A stretch of DNA of 6,531 nucleotides from an uncultured Collinsella sp. (GCA_902478935.1 CABSMV010000102.1:1-6531), one strand, 5' to 3'; positions 1 to 6,477 are shown, counted from the stretch's first letter. Made by a program: numbers and translations. Notes: generated from the sequence alone by a model not told the origin.

Positions 1-557
<557 letters not shown>

Positions 558-650
558 GGTATCCCCCGTTGTTAGCCTCGTACTACTTTATGAACGTAAT
601 AGTAAACCATGGCGAACTATTTTGGAGCGAGGCCTGGACTTTATTTCAGG
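558..650 (-). promoter_or_regulatory. Intergenic region upstream of the partial ATPase gene (possible promoter)
   Basis: These 93 bp are visibly AT-richer than the flanking genes and separate the end of the exporter operon from the next minus-strand ATPase gene. They are long enough for a promoter, and the change of transporter class across the gap suggests one. I cannot assign a -35/-10 pair with normal spacing. A weak 21-bp dyad (TACTnT...AnAGTA, 584-604) and a 5-bp hairpin (632-636 with 647-651) are visible. The hairpin has no T-tract, so it is not a convincing terminator. The regulatory role is inferred from position. Confidence 0.3.
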
Positions 651-1856
651 CTAGGCGCGAGATTTGGTGCGTGAGAGGGCCAGACCTGCGGCGGCGATGG
701 CCACGGCAAAGAGCACGGTGACGCCCAGGTCGCAGGCGATGTCGCCCAACATGGCAGACGTCAGGTCCGACGCGAGCGCCTTGCCGATCGCGTCGTTCAC
801 CCAATATGTCGGCACAAAGTGCGCCACGGTCTGCACGGCCGAACCCATGAGCGACAGCGGCATCCAGGCGCCACCCAAAAACGTCATGAGCATGCCAAGC
901 AGGTTGCCCACACCGTTGAGCAGCTCCTCGCGCGCGCCCAGGCTCAACAGCGTAAAGCCAACGGCCAGTGGCGTCAGCGCTAGGGCAAACGTTGCCGCCA
1001 GCGCCAGGCACACGCGGCCCACGCCGACCTCGGCAACCGCGCTGGCAAAGCCCACGACGCCCATCATGCTCGACACAAACCAGATACAGACGGTGAGCAC
1101 GGCGGCGGCCGCAAACACGGCAAGCGAACGCTGGCGATCGGAGATTGGGCCGGCATCCATGCGGCGCACGCGCTCGGGCTCGTTCATGCCCGAAAACACC
1201 AAGCCCACCGACACGATGACCGACGAGATAATCGCGTACGCGCCAAAGTTGAAGTACGACTCGAGCGTGGCGGCAGCAGCCGAGTCGACCTTGACCCGCT
1301 CGATCTGGACCTCCGCGCGCTTTGCAGCGGCATGTTCGGCGGCCTTGGCAACGTCGCCGTTGGAGGCAGTGGGCTCAAGTGCGGCTGCAGCGCCCGCGAG
1401 CGAGATCCAGCGCGAAGCCTCGGCAGACGAAAGCGCCGCCGCCATGGTGCCGGCACCGTAGGTCACATCGAGCTTGGGCAGGGACTCCCCCGCGCGGGCA
1501 GCCGCGACCAGGTCGTCCTCGAACCCCTCCGGGATAAAGAACACGCAGTCGGCGCTGCCCTTGGCGCTGTTGCTCTTGGAGAGCGCGTCCGCAAGGTCGT
1601 ACGTGTCATCGCCGACGCCCGTGACCAGGTCAAACCGCGAACCTAGGTGCTTGGTGAGCGCACGTGAAAGATCACTGCCATCGCGGTCGACCACGATCAC
1701 GTTGGCGTCGTAGGGCTTGTACTCGGTGAGCTGCGACGAGTTCCAGCTCACCGATGCCGCGATGAATACGCCCATCAGCGAAATGAACACCGTGTAGATG
1801 AGCAGGTAGAACGGGTGAGCGAGCGCCATGCGAAGCGCGGTCTTAAAGGTGCTCAT
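651..1856 (-). CDS. ABC-2 type transporter permease (second permease of the exporter operon, LnrN-like position)
   Basis: This is a membrane permease of 401 residues, likely one half of the transmembrane channel of an exporter driven by the ATPase at 3040-3978. The layout is that of ABC-2 permeases with a large outer domain: one N-terminal membrane segment (about 16-36), a long hydrophilic outer region (about 40-200) rich in Ala and Asp, then five hydrophobic segments (about 202-222, 245-268, 278-304, 311-334 and 372-394). The segment GGAWMPLSLM near 328-337 and the following FVPTYWVNDAI resemble the conserved C-terminal part of this family. I chose ATG at 1856 rather than TTG at 1871, because a strong GGAAGGAG ribosome binding site lies 5 nt before the ATG and would itself be coding if the TTG were used. 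The gene overlaps the upstream permease by 14 nt, so translation is probably coupled. The family is clear; the substrate is unknown. Confidence 0.9.
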   Translation of the reverse strand: MSTFKTALRMALAHPFYLLIYTVFISLMGVFIAASVSWNSSQLTEYKPYDANVIVVDRDGSDLSRALTKHLGSRFDLVTGVGDDTYDLADALSKSNSAKGSADCVFFIPEGFEDDLVAAARAGESLPKLDVTYGAGTMAAALSSAEASRWISLAGAAAALEPTASNGDVAKAAEHAAAKRAEVQIERVKVDSAAAATLESYFNFGAYAIISSVIVSVGLVFSGMNEPERVRRMDAGPISDRQRSLAVFAAAAVLTVCIWFVSSMMGVVGFASAVAEVGVGRVCLALAATFALALTPLAVGFTLLSLGAREELLNGVGNLLGMLMTFLGGAWMPLSLMGSAVQTVAHFVPTYWVNDAIGKALASDLTSAMLGDIACDLGVTVLFAVAIAAAGLALSRTKSRA

Positions 1857-3030
1857 AGCGGCTCCTTCCAAAGATCAGCGTGGCGGCGGCAACGAACAGC
1901 AGTGCCATGAGGACCAGTGCGCCGGCGCGAACGGCAAAAGGATCCAGGTCCTCAAAGAAATACAGGCGGTTGAACATGTCGCAGATGAGCTTGACGGGGT
2001 TGAGCCAGCACTCGGCCGGACAGGCGCGGGCGACGTCATCGGCAAGCGCCATCGCCGGTTCGCCGTAGAGCCCAGCGAACAAAGCGCACGTGGTGGCAAA
2101 GCCTGTGAGGATGCCCGACTTGGATGCCTTGCCGCCCTTAACGGGAAGCGTGCCCACAAAGAGTCCCAAGCCCGTGGCGGCAAGCGCGGAAGCGGCACCG
2201 CCCACCAGACACAGCCCCTCGCGCCCGCCAAAGTCGACGCCCACAACCAGGCGCACGTAGCCGATCGCGATCGCCATCGAGGCAAAGGAGACCAGCCACG
2301 AGCCCACAAAGATACCGGCCAGCGACGCCGTTTTGGAAAGACCGCCCGCGCAGCGGCGCGCGCCAAGGCCCGACAGATTGGGCTGCAGATCGACGACGCT
2401 CAAGGCGGCAAACTCCGCAGACATCATCGCGACCAGGCCAAAGAGCGCGTAATAGTAGATGACCGTGCCATCGGGCGTGGTGCGTGTCAGGCTTACGCGG
2501 CGGGTGCCGCCCTCGAGCGACAGGGCGCGCGCAACCGCCTCCGGGTCGGCGAGCGCCGCCGGGTTGTCCTGGGCAATCTGAGACATGAGCTCGGCATTTT
2601 GTGTATACGAGCTTGCCACCGTCTCCAGAATGCTGCGGTCGGTGAGCACCGTTGAGGCACGCGAGCTGTCGTAGCTCGACAGCAACGTGAGCTTGGGTGC
2701 GCCCGCGTCGTCGACCGTATAGATGCCCGCGACCTCGCCGGCCTTAAGCGCACGGTTCGCATCGGCTGCGTCGTCGCACTCGTGGATCTCGAGCAGCTGA
2801 TTGTCGCTCTCCTTGGCAAGCGACGTCGCCACGTCCTTAAAGGTCGAGGCGTCCCAGGCCTCGTCCGCTATGACGGCAACCGGTACCGGGTCGACCGTGC
2901 CGTCAGAGCTCAGATTCGCAAACATAAACATGAACATCGTGGAAAGTGCGATGGGAAAGAGAGCGCCCCAGACCCACGTGCTCGGCCGGCGCAGCAGCGT
3001 CTTGACCGTAGTGATGATGGTGTTGAACAT
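1843..3030 (-). CDS. ABC-2 type transporter permease (first permease of the exporter operon, LnrM-like position)
   Basis: This is a permease of 395 residues, paired with the neighbouring 401-residue permease to form a likely heterodimeric exporter channel. Membrane segments are seen at about 17-38, 190-212, 233-260, 272-295, 304-325 and 366-387, with a large outer domain between the first two (about 40-188). The segment NPVKLICDMFNRLYFFED (344-361) before the last helix is typical of ABC-2 permeases of the DrrB/LnrM/LnrN kind. The start ATG at 3030 has a G-rich AGGGGG ribosome binding site ending 5 nt upstream, overlapping the stop region of the ATPase gene. Only 9 nt separate the two genes. 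Its stop (TAA, 1845-1843) lies inside the start of the next permease gene. Membership of the exporter operon is clear from spacing. The two permeases share the fold but are clearly diverged, so they are not a recent tandem duplication. Confidence 0.9.
   Translation of the reverse strand: MFNTIITTVKTLLRRPSTWVWGALFPIALSTMFMFMFANLSSDGTVDPVPVAVIADEAWDASTFKDVATSLAKESDNQLLEIHECDDAADANRALKAGEVAGIYTVDDAGAPKLTLLSSYDSSRASTVLTDRSILETVASSYTQNAELMSQIAQDNPAALADPEAVARALSLEGGTRRVSLTRTTPDGTVIYYYALFGLVAMMSAEFAALSVVDLQPNLSGLGARRCAGGLSKTASLAGIFVGSWLVSFASMAIAIGYVRLVVGVDFGGREGLCLVGGAASALAATGLGLFVGTLPVKGGKASKSGILTGFATTCALFAGLYGEPAMALADDVARACPAECWLNPVKLICDMFNRLYFFEDLDPFAVRAGALVLMALLFVAAATLIFGRSRYEHL
1862..1869 (-). 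promoter_or_regulatory. Ribosome binding site deciding the start of the second permease
   Basis: On the minus strand GGAAGGAG lies 5 nt upstream of the ATG at 1856. This near-consensus Shine-Dalgarno sequence sits inside the 3' end of the preceding permease gene and settles the start against the upstream in-frame TTG at 1871. Confidence 0.8.
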
Positions 3031-3039
3031 GACTGCCCC

Positions 3040-3978
3040 CTAGTCGCGCAGCTCGCGGCCGGTGATCTCGAGGAACACGTCGTTGAGGGTCGGCGGCTCG
3101 CTCCACACGCGGCCGAGCGCCACATCGGCGGCGCGCAGCGTGTCGAGGATGTCGACCAAATTGTGCGGGCTCGCTTCGCAGGTGCAGACGAGCTCGCCGC
3201 CGGACAGCTCAACCGAAAGCACGTGCTCGAGGGCGCGCAGCCGCTCGACCGTGGCGGTCTCGACGGCGCCGACCTCGACAGTCACGCGCTCGCCCATTTG
3301 AATCATGCGTTTGAGCTCGTCATTGGTGCCCTGCGCCAGCACACGTCCGCCGTCCATGATCATGATGCGGCTGCAAATCTGCTCGACTTCCTCCATGTAA
3401 TGGCTGGTATACACCACCGTGGCGCCCTCGTCGCGCAAGCGGCAGATGCCCTCCAGGATAGCGTTGCGACTCTGCGGGTCGACCGCCACCGTAGGCTCGT
3501 CAAAGAAGATGAGCTCGGGCTTGTGCGCAATGCCGCAGGCAATGTTGAGGCGACGCGCCAGGCCGCCCGAGAGCTTGCCGGGGCGAAACTTGGCAAAGTC
3601 GCCCAGCCCGACAAAGTCGATCGCCTCGTCCACCAGCGCGCGGCGGCGCTTGCGGTCGCTAACGTAAAGGCTGCAGAAATAGTCGATGTTCTCACGCACC
3701 GTGAGCTCGTCGAACACCGCAACTTGCTGCGGGACCACGCCGATGCGGCGCTTGAGGTCGTAGCGGGCGGGCGTCATGGGCTCGCCGAACAGCTCGATAG
3801 TGCCTTTGTCGTAGGCGAGCAGCTGCAGAATACAGTTGATGGACGTGGTCTTGCCCGAGCCGTTGGGGCCCAGCAGGCCAAAGATCTCGCCGGGGGCGAT
3901 GCTCAGGTTAAAGTGGTCGAGCGCGATAAGATCGTCGTAGCGCTTGACGAGGTTTTCGACGTGGACGATGTCTGTCAT
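3040..3978 (-). CDS. ABC transporter ATP-binding protein, DrrA/LnrL type
   Basis: This is the ATPase subunit (312 residues) that energises the two ABC-2 permeases encoded just downstream. Visible motifs are Walker A GPNGSGKTT (37-45), Q-loop Q84 in VVPQQ, signature LSGGLARR (136-143), Walker B LIFFDEPT (156-163) with catalytic E161, D-loop VAVDPQS (164-170) and H-loop H193 in TSHYMEE. After the nucleotide-binding domain comes an accessory C-terminal domain (about 225-312) ending in PTLNDVFLEITGRELRD, the characteristic tail of DrrA-type drug-export ATPases. The D-loop has VAVD where most relatives have a GLD or VGVD form. I chose ATG at 3978: AGAAGGG lies 7 nt upstream and the family N-terminus (IVHVENLVKRY) follows directly, whereas an upstream start at 4044 would add 22 residues unlike the family. 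It is the first gene of the operon, facing the two-component system across 199 bp. By size and motifs it resembles B. subtilis LnrL (YfiL). The substrate is unknown. Confidence 0.95.
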   Translation of the reverse strand: MTDIVHVENLVKRYDDLIALDHFNLSIAPGEIFGLLGPNGSGKTTSINCILQLLAYDKGTIELFGEPMTPARYDLKRRIGVVPQQVAVFDELTVRENIDYFCSLYVSDRKRRRALVDEAIDFVGLGDFAKFRPGKLSGGLARRLNIACGIAHKPELIFFDEPTVAVDPQSRNAILEGICRLRDEGATVVYTSHYMEEVEQICSRIMIMDGGRVLAQGTNDELKRMIQMGERVTVEVGAVETATVERLRALEHVLSVELSGGELVCTCEASPHNLVDILDTLRAADVALGRVWSEPPTLNDVFLEITGRELRD

Positions 3979-4177
3979 GAGGCGGCCCTTCTGTTGCTTG
4001 CGGCCCGGTACGATTGCATCATCGCAGGAGCGGCCGGCGCGCACCAGTGAGCTTTGTCACGAGTGCGGGGGCTCGGTCGCGTGGCCCGCCGACGCCCCCG
4101 CTTTGCCGCGTGGGAGGAATGTCACGGTTGCTCCGGGTAGTGCCTCCCCCGTGCGCGGCATCGCGTACAATACCCGT
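3979..4177. promoter_or_regulatory. Divergent promoter region between exporter operon and two-component system
   Basis: These 199 bp separate the start codons of the exporter ATPase (minus) and the histidine kinase (plus), so they should carry promoters in both directions and probably the binding site of the response regulator. Visible structure includes an 8-bp perfect inverted repeat GCGGGGGC/GCCCCCGC (4065-4072 and 4094-4101), a small dyad GTGA-N6-TCAC (4047-4060), and TGTCACG repeated directly at 4055-4061 and 4120-4126. A -10-like TACAAT sits just before the kinase start. I find no clear -35/-10 pair for the exporter operon. The operator role is inferred from position only. Confidence 0.5.
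4166..4171 (+). promoter_or_regulatory. Candidate -10 element of the kinase gene (leaderless start)
   Basis: TACAAT matches the TATAAT consensus at five of six positions and ends 6 nt before the kinase ATG at 4178. With normal -10 to start-site spacing, transcription would begin at or very near the ATG, giving a leaderless mRNA. No Shine-Dalgarno sequence precedes this ATG, which agrees with that. No good -35 hexamer is found 16-18 nt upstream, so the call rests on the -10 and its position. Confidence 0.5.
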
Positions 4178-5323
4178 ATGAACAGGCTATTCGACAAATC
4201 GATCGTGCTGGCGTGCTGCATCGCAGCCGCCACGGGCCTTGCTGTGGACGCTCGTCTGGTTGCGGCGTTTTGCCTTGGCGTTATTGCCACCTCACTGGCC
4301 GAGGTCGCACAGGGAAACCGCGCCCGCCGTGTGAGCGAGGCCGCGAGCTACGCCTGCATCATCGCGGCCGTCTTCGTGCCGCCGTTTGTGCCGTTTGCGC
4401 CTCTCGCCTTCTATGACATCGCGCGGCGCGTGCGCCGTGAGCACGCCTGGGTCGCGCTGGGCATTGGCTCCGCTTTTGCCCTTGCGCTCGTCGCGGACCT
4501 TCGCACCGACGCGCTCACCTCCCGAACGCTTCTGCTGACCGCTATCCTTTCGGTTGCCGCCACCTTGTTGTCACTGCGCACAGCCCAGCTGGAGCGTGAG
4601 CAAAAGCGCATGCGCCGTACCCGCGACGAGCTGCAGGAACGAGCCCTCGCGCTCGAAGCGCGCAACCGCGATCTTGCCGACCGCCAGGACTACGAAGTCG
4701 AGCTCGCGACACTCGCCGAACGCGCCCGTATCGCGCGCGAGATCCACGATAACGTCGGCCACCAGCTCACGCGCGCCTCGCTGCAGGCCGAAGCCCTTCG
4801 CGTGGTCCACGCCGACGAGCCTGGCGTCGCCGCCGATTTCGCCGACGTCAAACGCACGGTTGACGAGGCGCTCCAGCTCGTACGCGTCAGCGTCCACGCG
4901 CTCAACGACAACGCCGTCGACCTTTCCGTGCAGCTCGAACGCATTGTTGAAGGCGCGCGCTCGGACGGCGGCCCGCAGGTTGAGCTTGAAGTTTTGGCCG
5001 AGCATGCGCCCGCAAATGTCGCCAACTGCTTTGCGGCGGTGCTGCGCGAGGCGCTTTCCAACGCCATGCGCCACGCTTGCGCCCAGACCGTCACCGTACG
5101 GTGCATGGAGCATCCGTCGTTTTACCAGCTCATCGTTACCGACGATGGCGCGGACGGGGTCCAAGCAAGCGGCCGCGGCGCCACGGAGGGCATGGGGCTC
5201 GCCTCCATGCGCGAGCGCATCGAGGCGCTTGGCGGCACCTTCACCGCCGGCCCGCGTGCCGGCTCCCCCGGCTGGCGCGTGTTTGCCACCGTTCCCAAGC
5301 AGCAAGGAGATGACGCCCGATGA
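4178..5323 (+). CDS. Membrane sensor histidine kinase, HisKA_3 (NarL-partner) family
   Basis: This is a sensor kinase of 381 residues that autophosphorylates on a histidine and passes the phosphate to the response regulator encoded next. The N-terminal half is membrane-embedded, with hydrophobic segments at about 7-23, 25-44, 53-79 (perhaps two), 89-109 and 114-133, and only short loops, so there is no sizeable outer sensor domain. A charged, coiled-coil-like linker (about 135-175) follows. The dimerisation/phosphoacceptor motif ERARIAREIHDNVGHQLT (181-198) has the phospho-histidine at H190. The HATPase_c domain shows the N-box EALSNAMRHA (291-300, N295), a G1 box TDDGADG (321-327) and a G2 box GMGLASMRERIEALGG (338-353). 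I chose ATG at 4178 because the hydrophobic N-terminus begins there; upstream in-frame sequence is Pro/Arg-rich and overlaps the divergent gene. The ATGA overlap with the regulator implies coupled translation. It resembles B. subtilis LnrJ (YfiJ) in plan, but the signal is unknown. Confidence 0.93.
   Translation: MNRLFDKSIVLACCIAAATGLAVDARLVAAFCLGVIATSLAEVAQGNRARRVSEAASYACIIAAVFVPPFVPFAPLAFYDIARRVRREHAWVALGIGSAFALALVADLRTDALTSRTLLLTAILSVAATLLSLRTAQLEREQKRMRRTRDELQERALALEARNRDLADRQDYEVELATLAERARIAREIHDNVGHQLTRASLQAEALRVVHADEPGVAADFADVKRTVDEALQLVRVSVHALNDNAVDLSVQLERIVEGARSDGGPQVELEVLAEHAPANVANCFAAVLREALSNAMRHACAQTVTVRCMEHPSFYQLIVTDDGADGVQASGRGATEGMGLASMRERIEALGGTFTAGPRAGSPGWRVFATVPKQQGDDAR
5304..5310 (+). 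promoter_or_regulatory. Ribosome binding site of the response regulator
   Basis: AAGGAGA lies inside the 3' end of the kinase gene, 9 nt upstream of the ATG at 5320. It supports that start and coupled expression with the kinase. Confidence 0.7.
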
Positions 5324-5949
5324 GGCTCATTGTTGTCGACGACGACCGCTTGGTGGTCGATTCGCTCAAGATTATCCTGGGCGCCCAGCCGCAGATCGAG
5401 GTAGTGGGCACCGGCGCCAACGGCAACGACGCGGTTTCGCTCTATGCCGAACACGCGCCCGATATCGCACTGCTCGACATTCAGATGCCGGGGCGCGACG
5501 GACTTTCGGCGGCACGCGAGATCCTTGAGCGCGACCCTGCGGCGCGCGTGGTGTTTCTGACGACATTCTCGGATGACGAATACATTGTGTCGGCGCTCAA
5601 ACTGGGCGCGCGCGGCTACTTGATTAAAACCGACGTCGCTGCCATCCCTCCCGCGTTGACGCAGGTCATGGATGGCAAACGCGTGCTCGAGGGCAAGGCG
5701 ATCGAGGACGTCGATTTTGACGGAACGGACGTTGAGGCGGGCACGCCCCGCCGGCCTGCGGCCTTTGTCAGCCTAACCGACCGCGAGTTCGAAGTCGCCG
5801 AGCTCATCGCCCGCGGCCTCGATAACAAGGAGATTGCCGCCACCGCCTATATGGGCGAAGGCACCGTACGCAACCACATCAGCTCAATCCTTGCCAAAAT
5901 GGGCCTGCGCAACCGCACCCAAATCGCCATCGCCTATCTGCGAGGGTAA
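5320..5949 (+). CDS. Two-component response regulator, NarL/LuxR (FixJ) family
   Basis: This is a DNA-binding response regulator of 209 residues, normal for the NarL family. The receiver domain (1 to about 120) has the acidic pocket D7/D8, phospho-acceptor D53 in LLDIQMPGRDG, the conserved Thr T81 and Lys K103 in LIKTD. A short linker (about 125-150) leads to a LuxR-type helix-turn-helix (about 151-209), with SLTDREFEVAELIARGLDNK followed by EIAATAYMGEGTVRNHISSI; the recognition helix falls near GTVRNHISSILAKMG. Its ATG overlaps the kinase stop (ATGA, 5320-5323), so the two are co-translated. The natural target is the divergent region at 3979-4177, making it the likely activator of the exporter operon; this is inference from context and from LnrK (YfiK) of B. 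subtilis. No convincing hairpin-plus-T terminator follows the stop. The nearest structure is the palindrome starting 60 nt downstream. Confidence 0.95.
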   Translation: MRLIVVDDDRLVVDSLKIILGAQPQIEVVGTGANGNDAVSLYAEHAPDIALLDIQMPGRDGLSAAREILERDPAARVVFLTTFSDDEYIVSALKLGARGYLIKTDVAAIPPALTQVMDGKRVLEGKAIEDVDFDGTDVEAGTPRRPAAFVSLTDREFEVAELIARGLDNKEIAATAYMGEGTVRNHISSILAKMGLRNRTQIAIAYLRG

Positions 5950-6009
5950 TTACCCAACGGCCAACCGCTCCGGCAGAGCAAAATAGCTGTTATCGATTTA
6001 ATGCCATTT

Positions 6010-6163
6010 CAAAACTATGCCGGTTTACTACGATGAATCGCCCGTCTCCGACCGCAGCAAATTGCGCGCTTGCAAAACCGCAGGTAGAACGTTTGCAATA
6101 TTTAGAAAAATGCAGCCATGGTCGGGAATGTCGAATTCGTCGTAGTAAACCGGCATAGTTTTG
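6010..6163. repeat. 154-bp imperfect palindrome with 29-bp inverted repeat ends (palindrome 1)
   Basis: The arms 6010-6038 and 6135-6163 are reverse complements with one mismatch in 29 bp; the inner part 6011-6033/6140-6162 is perfect over 23 bp. Further inward, CCGACC (6048-6053) pairs with GGTCGG (6120-6125) and ATTGC (6061-6065) with GCAAT (6095-6099), so the whole unit can fold into one long stem. Each strand begins with AAAACTATGCCGG and ends with CCGGCATAGTTTT, so the fold could also act as a weak two-way terminator after the response regulator. A 3-bp TTC on both sides (6008-6010 and 6164-6166) might be a target-site duplication but is too short to rely on. It is probably a dispersed intergenic palindromic or miniature inverted-repeat element. 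The family is not recognised. Confidence 0.85.
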
Positions 6164-6273
6164 TTCGGGCGGCCCTGCACGAGTACCTCCGCCAGCCTCG
6201 CTGGACCAAAATGATCCGTTTTCCTCCGTCCCCAAGGGATCAGCCGGAACCACTCGCCACGAAATCGGCCCAT
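6028..6273 (-). CDS. Doubtful 81-codon reading frame spanning both repeats
   Basis: From ATG at 6273 this frame reads MGRFRGEWFRLIPWG, passes through MPVYYDEFDIPDHG (from 6156) and stops at a TAG in the left arm of palindrome 1. It has no ribosome binding site, no recognised domain, and both its start and stop lie inside repeat arms. It is more likely a by-product of the repeat than a gene, although the same frame may be annotated as a hypothetical protein in relatives. It is recorded because it is the longest ATG-initiated frame wholly within the region that links the two palindromes. Confidence 0.12.
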   Translation of the reverse strand: MGRFRGEWFRLIPWGRRKTDHFGPARLAEVLVQGRPNKTMPVYYDEFDIPDHGCIFLNIANVLPAVLQARNLLRSETGDSS

Positions 6274-6419
6274 CTACTACGTTTGATTCGATACCCCTGA
6301 CCATACCTTCGTTTTGAACAAAACCACAGGCGTTCTACCTGCGGTATTGTTTTCGCGTTTTTTGGCATGGTTAGGGGTAAGGGACTAAATGTAGTAGATG
6401 GGCCGGTTTCGTGGCGAAT
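6252..6419. repeat. 168-bp nested palindrome with 56-bp inverted repeat arms (palindrome 2)
   Basis: The arms 6252-6307 and 6364-6419 are reverse complements at 46 of 56 positions. Of the ten mismatches, five would be G-U pairs in a plus-strand transcript (6265, 6281, 6285, 6288, 6299), three are A-C type and two are purine-purine clashes next to each other (6290, 6291). Between the arms lies a second hairpin: 6317-6330 pairs with 6338-6351 around the 7-nt loop CGTTCTA, with two mismatches. The full unit therefore folds as an extended stem with an internal bulge and an apical hairpin. The T-run at 6358-6363 lies in the bulge. The family is not recognised, but it shares a 15-nt core with palindrome 1. 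Confidence 0.85.
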
Positions 6420-6436
6420 CCTTCTCGCCTACGCAC

Positions 6437-6477
6437 AAAAGCGCCGCCACGGAGGAGGGAGATACCTCCGCGGCGGC
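6437..6477 (-). terminator. Likely intrinsic terminator of a minus-strand gene beyond the contig end
   Basis: A 13-bp stem with one mismatch (6443-6455 with 6465-6477, core GCCGCC...GGCGGC) and a 9-nt loop is followed on the minus strand by GC and then TTTT (6440-6437). On the plus strand it is followed by a G-rich run, so it would act only on minus-strand transcripts entering from the right. The gene it would serve is not in the window. The T-tract is short, so the call is moderate. Confidence 0.5.

Noticed and set aside
584..604. 21-bp dyad TACTnT...AnAGTA upstream of the partial ATPase, possibly a regulator operator
   Set aside because: Only the outer 5 of 6 positions pair and the centre does not; in an AT-rich gap this is expected by chance.
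632..651. Hairpin GCCTG/CAGGC just after the stop of the second permease, a possible terminator
   Set aside because: The stem is only 5 bp with a 10-nt loop and no T-run follows on the minus strand.
1857..1871. Five-residue N-terminal extension of the second permease from a TTG at 1871
   Set aside because: The strong GGAAGGAG ribosome binding site lies within this stretch and points to the ATG at 1856.
3979..4044. 22-residue N-terminal extension of the exporter ATPase
   Set aside because: The extension has no family similarity, and ATG 3978 has its own well-spaced AGAAGGG.
5990..6304. 104-codon minus-strand frame across the repeat region
   Set aside because: It has no ribosome binding site, no domain, and runs through repeat arms; it overlaps another equally poor frame on the same strand.
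6010..6419. CRISPR array or transposase-bearing insertion sequence
   Set aside because: There are no regularly spaced direct repeats and no transposase coding sequence; the repeats are inverted pairs that form palindromes.
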